This document shows, piece by piece, positions 1-5,471 of a stretch of 6,906 bases of DNA. The notes under the pieces were generated by a model. The model was not told the origin of the DNA and ran no database searches. It saw only the letters and a program-made list of their open reading frames with translations. Source of the stretch: Gallionellaceae bacterium (lineage in GTDB: Bacteria; Pseudomonadota; Gammaproteobacteria; Burkholderiales; Gallionellaceae); the NCBI GenBank assembly GCA_030690855.1, contig JAUYFR010000160.1, positions 1 through 6,906 of the forward strand, read 5' to 3'. Within the stretch, counting starts at the first letter, position 1. Each line of letters begins with the position of its first letter. A program made the position numbers and the translations under genes.

Positions 1-99
1 GAGTCATGCGCAGGCAATTTGACTCAGGTTTGTCGCTATAAGGATGTCTGATAGCCCACGCATTACATATTCGTTGAGCTCTATTTCTGCCAAATCGAT

Positions 100-168
100 G
101 TATTAGAATCCCGCCCGCAAAAAGCCCTAGTGCGGTTTGTGTTTCACTCGGTACTGAGGCGCGTGTGC
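100..168 (+). repeat. Truncated, diverged copy of the ahcY leader (left copy)
   Basis: Aligned without gaps, 100-159 matches 689-748 at 48 of 60 positions (offset 589). Similarity continues weakly to about 168, where GCGCGTGTGC faces AGCGTTGC of the riboswitch core. The copy keeps the TTAGAAT box, the GCGGTTTGTGTTTCA block and the first aptamer strand ACTGAG (153-158). It lacks the downstream aptamer strands, so it should not bind SAH. It ends exactly where the HigB-like reading begins. Seen: the repeat. Inferred: an old duplication of the ahcY promoter/leader region followed by deletion. Confidence 0.85.
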
Positions 169-221
169 TTGAATGGAATGAAGGGCAAGTCAGTCGCGTG
201 GAAATCTGCGACTATCACTGA
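168..221 (+). pseudogene. higB: HigB-type toxin remnant (C-terminal 17 codons)
   Basis: The frame ending at the TGA 219-221 reads LEWNEGQVSRVEICDYH. This matches the C-terminal end of RelE/HigB-family host-inhibition toxins, which typically finish in a strand followed by DYH. Upstream in the same frame the DNA is the ahcY-leader copy rather than toxin sequence, and a stop lies at 75-77. About four fifths of the usual ~90-110 residue toxin is therefore gone. The stop codon overlaps the Shine-Dalgarno sequence of the following antitoxin gene, as in intact higBA operons. The remnant should have no toxin activity. The family assignment rests on a short segment, supported by the HigA gene directly downstream. 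Confidence 0.75.
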
Positions 222-233
222 GGAGTTACAGCT

Positions 234-542
234 ATGAGCCATATAACCAAACTACGCAACATCCATCCTAGTGAAGTACTGCGTGAAGAATTTCTGATGC
301 CGTTAGGGGTAACCCAATATCGTTTGGCAAAAGAGCTCAGCGTGACCGAGGCGCGTATCTCGGCAATCTGCTCCGGCAAGCGGTCGATTACGGCGGATAC
401 GGCGTTACGCCTAGCCGCGTTCTTTGGCACGTCGAGCGAATTCTGGTTGGGTTTGCAGGCGGATTACGATACCGAAGAAGCGGTCAAAGAATTGACTGGC
501 GTATTGACGCAGATACATCGCTTTGAGACTTTGGCGGCTTAA
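234..542 (+). CDS. higA: HigA-family antitoxin, XRE-type helix-turn-helix (orphan)
   Basis: The 102-residue protein matches the HigA/VapI antitoxin family from end to end. It has the N-terminal IHPSEVLREEFLMPLG block (residues 10-25), then a helix-turn-helix around residues 25-60 (QYRLAKELSVTEARISAICS), then the family block ITADTALRLAAFFGTSSEFW (52-71). In higBA systems the antitoxin binds and neutralises HigB, an mRNA-cleaving toxin, and represses its own promoter. The start is supported by AGGAG at 221-225, eight bases before the ATG and overlapping the toxin-remnant stop. The toxin gene upstream is reduced to its last 17 codons, so this is an orphan antitoxin. It may be a relic, may protect against HigB toxins encoded elsewhere (anti-addiction), or may act only as a DNA-binding repressor. 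No disruption is visible in the protein. Confidence 0.93.
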   Translation: MSHITKLRNIHPSEVLREEFLMPLGVTQYRLAKELSVTEARISAICSGKRSITADTALRLAAFFGTSSEFWLGLQADYDTEEAVKELTGVLTQIHRFETLAA

Positions 543-572
543 ATCAATGAGGTCGCCGATCGTTTTGAATCC

Positions 573-651
573 CTCAATTTATGCGCCGCATTTCCTCTCT
601 GCGGCTATCTTCACGAGGCCGCTCAGGCGTGCAGAAAATTCGTAAATTGAG
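573..651. repeat. 11-bp inverted repeat with internal hairpin, downstream of higA
   Basis: CTCAATTTATG (573-583) pairs with CGTAAATTGAG (641-651), with ten Watson-Crick pairs and one G-T. Inside it, GCCGCA (585-590) and TGCGGC (600-605) form a perfect 6-bp stem with a 9-base loop. There is no T-run after either stem, so this is not a standard intrinsic terminator. It lies 30 bases after the higA stop and just before the ahcY promoter region. It could be a structured 3' end for the higA transcript, an operator, or the scar of a mobile unit. No function is assigned. Confidence 0.5.
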
Positions 652-677
652 CAAAATGAAAAGCCGCTTTCTAATCT

Positions 678-683
678 TATAAT
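678..683 (+). promoter_or_regulatory. Candidate -10 box of the ahcY promoter
   Basis: TATAAT is a perfect sigma-70 -10 hexamer. It would place the transcript start near 690, which puts the hairpin and the whole riboswitch inside the leader. No good -35 hexamer lies at 16-18 bases spacing, and TTGAGC (647-652) is 25 bases away. A second box, TAGAAT (693-698), is conserved in the left leader copy (104-109) and is an alternative. The left copy does not conserve TATAAT. Confidence 0.45.
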
Positions 684-688
684 CCCTT

Positions 689-756
689 GTGTTAGAATTT
701 CACCCGCAAACCGCCTTCTTGCGGTTTGTGTTTCATCCGGCACTGAGGAGCGTTGC
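689..756 (+). repeat. ahcY leader segment duplicated upstream (right, intact copy)
   Basis: This is the partner of the copy at 100-168, with 80 percent identity over 60 ungapped bases. It is judged the functional original because it continues into a complete SAH aptamer and ahcY. Its hairpin (705-730) is also intact, whereas two mismatches break that hairpin in the left copy. Everything between the two copies (toxin remnant, higA, inverted repeat) is bracketed by this direct repeat. Confidence 0.85.
705..730 (+). promoter_or_regulatory. Leader hairpin upstream of the SAH aptamer
   Basis: CAAACCGC (707-714) and GCGGTTTG (721-728) form a perfect 8-bp stem around the loop CTTCTT. Adding 705-706 and 729-730 extends it to 10 bp with one G-T pair. 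TTT follows at 731-733, so it resembles a weak intrinsic terminator. It could end transcripts coming from higA or contribute to leader control. In the left copy the same stem carries two A-G mismatches. Confidence 0.55.
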
Positions 757-809
757 GACAGGGATCCCCTGCTAGGCTCAGTTTTCCGGTCTGTTTTAAC
801 GACGCTCAC
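741..809 (+). promoter_or_regulatory. SAH riboswitch aptamer (S-adenosylhomocysteine-sensing)
   Basis: The conserved core GAGGAGCGTTGC (745-756), AGGCTC (774-779) and the terminal ACGCTCA (802-808) match the SAH riboswitch class known upstream of ahcY in proteobacteria. The expected stems can be drawn: ACTGAG (742-747) with CTCAGT (777-782); a small hairpin CAGGG (759-763) with CCCTG (767-771); and the long-range pairing GAGCGT (748-753) with ACGCTC (802-807), which crosses the first stem as a pseudoknot. This class activates the downstream gene when SAH is bound, which fits the following gene encoding SAH hydrolase. The assignment rests on motif, structure and gene context together. Confidence 0.93.
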
Positions 810-860
810 CTAAATCCGTGCCGGACACGGGAGTGTGGTGAGCTGTCCTCCTCCCTCCGG
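804..860 (+). promoter_or_regulatory. Expression platform of the SAH riboswitch
   Basis: GCTCACC (804-810) is the exact complement of GGTGAGC (837-843). Because 804-807 are also the aptamer's pseudoknot strand, the two structures exclude each other. The alternative hairpin encloses a nested stem CCGTG (816-820) with CACGG (826-830). A third, competing stem pairs CCGGA and GGGAG (821-825, 829-833) with CTCCC and TCCGG (851-855, 856-860). No T-run follows, so a simple terminator is not evident. The C-rich, G-poor stretch at 846-858 could serve Rho-dependent control, or control could act on translation. The mechanism is inferred. Confidence 0.6.
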
Positions 861-890
861 TCATAACGTTCAACAAAGAAAGAGAACACT

Positions 891-2297
891 ATGACTAAAG
901 ACTATGTAATCGCCGACATCAACTTGGCCTCTTGGGGTCGCAAAGAAATCGCTATCGCTGAAGGTGAAATGCCGGGGCTGATGGCGATTCGTGAAGAGTT
1001 TGCTGCTACTCAGCCGCTACGTGGCGCACGCATCACTGGCTCGCTACACATGACCATCCAAACCGCTGTGCTGATCGAAACGTTAAAAGCGTTGGGCGCA
1101 GATGTGCGTTGGGCATCATGCAATATTTTCTCAACTCAAGATCACGCTGCTGCTGCGATTGCTGCGGGCGGCACACCAGTGTTCGCGGTTAAAGGCGAAA
1201 CATTGACTGAGTATTGGGATTACACCCACCGCATTTTTGAATGGGCGGATGGCGGTTTCACCAACATGATTTTGGATGATGGTGGCGACGCTACGCTGTT
1301 GTTGCATCTCGGTACTCGTGCAGAAACGGATGCTTCGCTCATCAGCAAGCCGACTTCGGAAGAAGAAACTTGTTTGTTTGCGTCGATTAAAGAGAAGTTA
1401 GCACAGGACAAAACTTGGTACTCCAAGCGTCTGGCCGCTGTGAAAGGTGTGACTGAAGAAACGACAACGGGCGTGCATCGCTTGTATCAAATGCACACTC
1501 GTGGCGAACTGAAATTCCCAGGCATCAACGTGAACGATTCCGTAACCAAGTCTAAGTTCGACAACCTGTACGGTTGCCGTGAATCTTTGGTTGATGGCAT
1601 CAAGCGTGCGACCGATGTGATGATCGCCGGTAAGGTTGCCGTGATCGCAGGTTATGGTGACGTGGGTAAAGGCTCGGCTCAGGCGATGCGTGCCTTGTCT
1701 GCGCAAGTTTGGGTGACTGAGATCGATCCAATTTGCGCATTACAAGCGGCGATGGAAGGCTACCGTGTGGTGACGATGGAATACGCTGCGGACAAAGCAG
1801 ACATTTTCGTGACCACTACAGGTAACTTCCATGTGATTACACACGATCACATGAAGGCGATGAAGAACAACGCGATCGTGTGCAACATTGGTCACTTCGA
1901 TAATGAAATTGACGTTGCTTCGCTAGAGAAATATCAGTGGGAAGAGATCAAGCCACAGGTTGACCATGTGATTTTCCCAGACGGCAAGCGCATCATTTTG
2001 TTGGCTCAAGGTCGTTTGGTGAACTTGGGTTGCGGTACTGGCCATCCGTCTTATGTGATGTCTTCTTCTTTTGCGAACCAAACTATCGCTCAAATTGAGT
2101 TGTGGACTGAGTCCGTAAAGGCCAGCAACAAGTATCCAGTCGGCGTTTACACCTTGCCAAAACACTTGGACGAAAAAGTTGCCCGTTTGCAGTTGAAGAC
2201 ATTGAACGCGCAATTGTCGACTTTGACCGACCAGCAAGCGGCATACATCAATGTGCCGAAAGAAGGTCCGTACAAGACTGAGCACTATCGTTACTAA
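891..2297 (+). CDS. ahcY: S-adenosylhomocysteine hydrolase (adenosylhomocysteinase)
   Basis: This cytoplasmic NAD-dependent enzyme hydrolyses SAH to adenosine and homocysteine, which removes the product that inhibits methyltransferases. At 468 residues it has the bacterial length, longer than the ~430 of animal enzymes because of the usual inserted segment after residue ~105. Visible motifs are GSLHMTIQTAVLIETL with His53, SCNIFSTQDHAAAAI (76-90), LDDGGD (128-133), EETTTGVHRL (189-198), and NVNDSVTKSKFDNLYGCRES with Lys220, Asp224 and Cys229. The Rossmann glycine motif GYGDVGKG lies at 254-261. The C-terminal tail YKTEHYRY reaches the NAD of the neighbouring subunit in this family; most homologues have KPDHYRY there. 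The start follows AGAGA (881-885), a moderate ribosome-binding site. The gene is first in the operon and is preceded by an SAH riboswitch, so its own substrate probably induces it. No defects are seen. Confidence 0.98.
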   Translation: MTKDYVIADINLASWGRKEIAIAEGEMPGLMAIREEFAATQPLRGARITGSLHMTIQTAVLIETLKALGADVRWASCNIFSTQDHAAAAIAAGGTPVFAVKGETLTEYWDYTHRIFEWADGGFTNMILDDGGDATLLLHLGTRAETDASLISKPTSEEETCLFASIKEKLAQDKTWYSKRLAAVKGVTEETTTGVHRLYQMHTRGELKFPGINVNDSVTKSKFDNLYGCRESLVDGIKRATDVMIAGKVAVIAGYGDVGKGSAQAMRALSAQVWVTEIDPICALQAAMEGYRVVTMEYAADKADIFVTTTGNFHVITHDHMKAMKNNAIVCNIGHFDNEIDVASLEKYQWEEIKPQVDHVIFPDGKRIILLAQGRLVNLGCGTGHPSYVMSSSFANQTIAQIELWTESVKASNKYPVGVYTLPKHLDEKVARLQLKTLNAQLSTLTDQQAAYINVPKEGPYKTEHYRY

Positions 2298-2323
2298 TCT
2301 TTGAATCAAGATTAATTGCGAAG

Positions 2324-2344
2324 GGGGCGGGTTCATCCCGCCCC
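2324..2344 (+). terminator. GC-rich hairpin between ahcY and the next gene
   Basis: GGGGCGGG (2324-2331) and CCCGCCCC (2337-2344) form a perfect 8-bp stem with the loop TTCAT. It is followed only by TCTT, so termination is probably partial. A smaller stem, AATCTT (2296-2301) with AAGATT (2308-2313), overlaps the ahcY stop. The next start codon is at 2363. The structure may lower expression of the downstream genes relative to ahcY, or protect the ahcY end of a processed mRNA. Confidence 0.6.
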
Positions 2345-2362
2345 TCTTACCTTGGAAATAGA

Positions 2363-2719
2363 ATGTATCTACTTTTAATTTGGATACTTAATGCGTTGGC
2401 GTTGATTGCAGTCGCTAATTTCGTTCCCGGCATTCACGTGGAAGGATTTGGGGCGGCATTAATTGCCGCATTTTTTCTGGGTTTGGTGAACACACTTATC
2501 CGCCCGTTTTTTTTATTGCTGACGTTGCCGGTAACGATCATTACTTTAGGCCTGTTTATTTTTGTGATTAACGGACTGTTATTTTGGTTTACCGGTTCGA
2601 TACTCAAAGATTTTGTCGTTGATAGTTTTTGGAATGGCGTCATGGGCGCTGTGTTGTACAGCATCTTTTCGTGGGCGCTCTCAGCAGCTGCCGCACAACT
2701 TATGAGGAAGTCTTCATGA
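2363..2719 (+). CDS. Small membrane protein, phage holin family 4 (YvlD-like)
   Basis: This is a 118-residue, very hydrophobic protein. Its membrane segments lie roughly at residues 2-21, 28-44, 48-76 (long, possibly two passes) and 90-112. The pattern NFVPGIHVEGFGAAL followed by LGLVNTLIRPFFLLLTLPVT matches the widespread Phage_holin_4_2 family. Despite the name, these proteins are chromosomal, are not shown to act as holins, and have no established biochemical role. Weak GGAAA (2355-2359) precedes the ATG. The stop codon overlaps the metF start as ATGA, so the two are translationally coupled. Genes of this family commonly sit between ahcY and metF in betaproteobacteria (recalled, not checked here). 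The short KSS tail after the last helix would face the positively charged side. Confidence 0.88.
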   Translation: MYLLLIWILNALALIAVANFVPGIHVEGFGAALIAAFFLGLVNTLIRPFFLLLTLPVTIITLGLFIFVINGLLFWFTGSILKDFVVDSFWNGVMGAVLYSIFSWALSAAAAQLMRKSS

Positions 2720-3549
2720 ACAAACCACATATTAGTTTTGAATTTTTTCCGCCACAAACACCCGAGGGTGTGGAAAAGCTAACCGCTGCGCGCAAGCGCT
2801 TAGCGATGCTCAATCCAGAATTTTTCTCCTGCACGTTTGGTGCAGGTGGTTCAACGCAAGATCGCACACTCGATACCGTGTTAAAAATTAAGAGCGAAGG
2901 CTACGAAGCTGCGCCACACCTATCTTGCGTAGGTAGCACCCGCGAAAATATTCGCGCTCTGTTGCACACCTATAAAGATGCCGGCATCAAGCGCATCGTG
3001 GCATTGCGCGGCGATATGCCCTCGGGCATGGGCAGTATCGGCGAGTTTCAATACGCTAACGAACTGGTGTCATTTATTCGCGTAGAAACCGGAGAGCACT
3101 TTCATATCGAAGTTGCGGCTTACCCTGAGTTTCATCCGCAAGCAAACTCAGCACGTGAAGACATGCTTAACTTCAAGCGCAAAGTGGTAGCGGGTGCCGA
3201 TTCCGCAATTACGCAGTATTTTTACAATGCGGATGCTTATTTTCGCTTTATGGATGAAACGCACAAGCTGGGCATCACGGTGCCAATCGTGCCGGGGATT
3301 ATGCCGATTATGCGTTATTCGCAACTGGCGCGCTTCTCGGATACCTGCGGTGCAGAAATTCCGCGTTGGATGCGCAAAACCATGGAAGGTTATGGTGATG
3401 ATGTTGAATCCGTGCAGAATTTTGGGCGTGACGTGGTTGTGCAATTGTGTGAAAAATTGATTGCGGGTGGGGCACCGGGTTTGCATTTTTACACCTTGAA
3501 TCAAGCGAATGCTTCGCTAGAAATTTTGCATCGCTTGGGATATCAATAA
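2716..3549 (+). CDS. metF: 5,10-methylenetetrahydrofolate reductase
   Basis: This flavoprotein reduces methylene-tetrahydrofolate to 5-methyl-tetrahydrofolate with NADH. The product is the methyl donor for methionine synthase and closes the cycle that AhcY opens. The 277-residue protein shows the family motifs in order: ISFEFFPP with the catalytic-type Glu9, FSCTFGAGGSTQDRT (37-51), PHLSCVG (67-73), VALRGDMP with Asp100 (FAD contact in the family), VAAYPEFHP (133-141), GADSAITQYFYN with Gln167, PIVPGIMPI (190-198) and GAPGLHFYTLNQ (252-263). The start at 2716 was chosen over an in-frame ATG at 2629. It overlaps the upstream stop as ATGA, has GAGGA at 2704-2708, and begins at the conserved N-terminus. 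The length is close to the short bacterial MetF type. No defects are seen. Confidence 0.97.
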   Translation: MNKPHISFEFFPPQTPEGVEKLTAARKRLAMLNPEFFSCTFGAGGSTQDRTLDTVLKIKSEGYEAAPHLSCVGSTRENIRALLHTYKDAGIKRIVALRGDMPSGMGSIGEFQYANELVSFIRVETGEHFHIEVAAYPEFHPQANSAREDMLNFKRKVVAGADSAITQYFYNADAYFRFMDETHKLGITVPIVPGIMPIMRYSQLARFSDTCGAEIPRWMRKTMEGYGDDVESVQNFGRDVVVQLCEKLIAGGAPGLHFYTLNQANASLEILHRLGYQ

Positions 3550-4890
3550 GTGTTACGCACACCAGAACTCTTGTTGCCCGCCGGCACGCTCGACAAAATG
3601 CGCACCGCCTATGCTTACGGCGCCGATGCGGTTTATGCCGGTCAGCCGCGTTATTCTTTGCGTGCGCGCAACAACGAATTCAAATTAGAAGAGTTGCAAA
3701 TCGGCATTCAGGAGGCGCATGACTTAGGCAAAAAATTGTTTGTCGCCAGCAACCTGATGCCGCATAACGCCAAGGTAAAAACCTATATGGCGGATATGCA
3801 GCCAGTGATCGAGATGAAGCCCGATGCGCTGATCATGGCGGATCCGGGTTTGATCGCGATGGTGCGCGAGCGTTGGCCTGAGCAAGAGATTCACCTTTCC
3901 GTGCAAGCCAATACCGTCAACTATGCGGCGGTGAAATTCTGGAAATCGTTAGGACTGTCGCGGGTAATTTTGTCGCGTGAATTATCGATGGATGAAATCG
4001 AAGAGATCCGTCAGCAATGCCCTGACATTGAGTTAGAAGTATTTGTTCACGGCGCGCTATGCATTGCTTACTCTGGACGTTGTCTGCTCTCGGGCTATTT
4101 CAATCACCGTGATGCGAATCAAGGCACTTGCACTAACTCCTGCCGCTGGGATTACAAAGTCGAAAATGCCGAAGAAAACGGCACGGGTGATATTCAAAAA
4201 ATTGATTTCGATTTTGACAAAGCACTGAGTGAAAGTGCGTTGTCGGATTGTGGTTCGCAACCACGCCACCCACTGGCGGACCGTGCCTATTTAATTTCTC
4301 GCCCAGATCATCCAGAAGAAACGATGCCCGTATTGGAAGACGAGCATGGCACTTACATCATGAACTCGAAAGATTTGCGTGCGGTAGAGCACGTTGAGCG
4401 ACTGGTTAAAATTGGTATTGATTCACTTAAAATTGAGGGCCGTACCAAGTCGATTTACTACGTGGCACGCACGGCGCAGGTTTATCGCCAAGCGATTGAC
4501 GATGCGGTGGCAGGACGCCCGCTGAATTTGCAATTGTTGGGCGCATTGGATGCATTGGCGAATCGTGGTTACACCGATGGTTTTTATGAGCGCCACCACA
4601 CACACGAGCAACAAAATTACATGCGCGGCCATTCTGAAAGTTATCGCCAGCAATACGTCGGAGACATCGTGGCGTGTGCGGATGGCATGTGCGAAATCGA
4701 CGTAAAAAATAAATTCAAAGTGGGCGATAAACTGGAAATTATTCATCCGTCAGGCAATCATATTGTTGACCTGCTTGAGATGAAAGGCTTAAAGGGTGAG
4801 CCGCTGACGGTAGCGCCCGGTAGCGGGCATCGAGTTAAAATCCCGTTAACAGATCAATACAAAAATGGCATGATCGCGCGTTTTGTTTAG
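3550..4890 (+). CDS. trhP: tRNA U34 hydroxylation protein TrhP (YegQ, peptidase U32 family)
   Basis: The 446-residue protein is collinear with E. coli YegQ/TrhP: PELLLPAGTLDKMRTAYAYG at the start, YAGQPRYSLRARNNEF (29-44), HLSVQANTVNYAAVKFW (115-131) and RVILSREL (138-145). The U32 signature EVFVHGALCIAYSGRCLLS is at 163-181, and EDEHGTYIMNSKDLR and SLKIEGRTKS follow. Cys171, Cys178, Cys194 and Cys198 are placed to bind an iron-sulphur cluster. TrhP installs 5-hydroxyuridine at wobble position 34 of certain tRNAs in a prephenate-dependent way, the first step toward cmo5U-type modifications. The old label 'peptidase' is probably wrong for this branch. Translation starts at a GTG directly after the metF stop with no gap; TGGGA (3536-3540) is a weak ribosome-binding site, so coupling to metF is likely. 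U32 paralogues exist, but the full-length match favours TrhP over RlhA or UbiU/UbiV. Confidence 0.92.
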   Translation: MLRTPELLLPAGTLDKMRTAYAYGADAVYAGQPRYSLRARNNEFKLEELQIGIQEAHDLGKKLFVASNLMPHNAKVKTYMADMQPVIEMKPDALIMADPGLIAMVRERWPEQEIHLSVQANTVNYAAVKFWKSLGLSRVILSRELSMDEIEEIRQQCPDIELEVFVHGALCIAYSGRCLLSGYFNHRDANQGTCTNSCRWDYKVENAEENGTGDIQKIDFDFDKALSESALSDCGSQPRHPLADRAYLISRPDHPEETMPVLEDEHGTYIMNSKDLRAVEHVERLVKIGIDSLKIEGRTKSIYYVARTAQVYRQAIDDAVAGRPLNLQLLGALDALANRGYTDGFYERHHTHEQQNYMRGHSESYRQQYVGDIVACADGMCEIDVKNKFKVGDKLEIIHPSGNHIVDLLEMKGLKGEPLTVAPGSGHRVKIPLTDQYKNGMIARFV

Positions 4891-4908
4891 CGACAAATTT
4901 TTATTTTT

Positions 4909-4915
4909 AAGGAGG
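4909..4915 (+). promoter_or_regulatory. Strong Shine-Dalgarno for the cytochrome b561 gene
   Basis: AAGGAGG lies five bases before the ATG at 4921 and is the strongest ribosome-binding site in the window. It follows a T-rich 30-base gap after trhP with no hairpin, so the gene probably shares the upstream transcript but initiates translation independently. Confidence 0.8.
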
Positions 4916-4920
4916 CAGCA

Positions 4921-5469
4921 ATGGAGTGGAAAAATACAAACTTACGTTTTGGTTCTTTAACTATCGGCATACATTGGCTAATGGTTGTCTTGTTTGTTGC
5001 GGTGTACGCCTCAATTGAATTGCGCGTGCTCTTTGAAAAAGGCACCCCGATGCGCGATGCTTTTAAAATGTGGCACTTCATGTTGGGCTTGTCGGTTTTT
5101 GTGTTGATCTGGTTGCGTATCGCCGCGCGATTTTCTGGCCCCACGCCGAGCATTCAGCCAGAGCCGCCACAGATGCAGCAGTTGGCCGCCAAGTTGTTAC
5201 ATCTGGCGCTTTATTTGCTCATGATTGGCATGCCTTTAACCGGCTGGATGTTGCTCAGCGCTGCTGGCAAGCCCATTCCCTTTTTTGGATTTGAGCTGCC
5301 CGCTTTGATTCCGGCTGATAAAGATCTCGCCTCGCAGATTAAAGAGGTGCATGAGTTTGTAGGGACAACGGGATATTACCTGCTGGGCATACATGTGGTT
5401 GCAGCGCTCTACCATCATCATTTTCAACATGACAACACGCTGACGCGTATGTTGCCGATTCGCAAATAA
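4921..5469 (+). CDS. Cytochrome b561 (CybB-like, di-haem membrane protein)
   Basis: This 182-residue inner-membrane protein belongs to the bacterial cytochrome b561 family. It has four predicted helices at about 12-30, 48-67, 89-112 and 146-165. Histidines at membrane positions fit haem b ligation: His18 (IGIHWLM), His52 (MWHFMLGL), His144 (VHEFVG) and His158 (GIHVVAALYHH), with His94 also in a helix. The family signature LTGWMLLSAAGKPIPFFG (106-123) and the ending HDNTLTRMLP are present. Related E. coli proteins (CybB/CybBA type) oxidise ubiquinol and can pass electrons to superoxide. The partner here is unknown, and nothing ties the protein to the methyl cycle except shared transcription. 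The length is typical. Confidence 0.93.
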   Translation: MEWKNTNLRFGSLTIGIHWLMVVLFVAVYASIELRVLFEKGTPMRDAFKMWHFMLGLSVFVLIWLRIAARFSGPTPSIQPEPPQMQQLAAKLLHLALYLLMIGMPLTGWMLLSAAGKPIPFFGFELPALIPADKDLASQIKEVHEFVGTTGYYLLGIHVVAALYHHHFQHDNTLTRMLPIRK

Positions 5470-5471
5470 CC

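Noticed and set aside
1..99. Possible end of an upstream gene or a hairpin (GAGTCA 1-6 with TGACTC 20-25)
   Set aside because: All three + frames hit stops quickly and none reads like a known C-terminus. The 6-bp inverted repeat is short enough to be chance.
215..430. Minus-strand open frame opposite higA
   Set aside because: It is a shadow of the well-supported HigA coding sequence, with no ribosome-binding site or family match.
573..651. Integron attC site after higA
   Set aside because: The right end reads ATTGAGC rather than GTTRRRY, and the left end lacks a matching RYYYAAC core. Kept only as a low-interest structural finding.
579..809. Minus-strand open frame of 76 codons across the leader
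   Set aside because: It overlaps the riboswitch and promoter, has no recognisable protein features, and is explained by the RNA elements.
1398..2336. Minus-strand open frames of 102 and 137 codons inside ahcY
   Set aside because: They are antisense to a highly conserved enzyme, with low-complexity composition and no motif.
2629..2715. Longer metF start at 2629
   Set aside because: It would overlap 90 bases of the membrane-protein gene and adds residues not in the family. GAGGA and the ATGA overlap support 2716.
3194..3460. 88-codon + frame inside metF
   Set aside because: It is an out-of-frame shadow of metF, rich in Arg/Cys/Trp and without family features.
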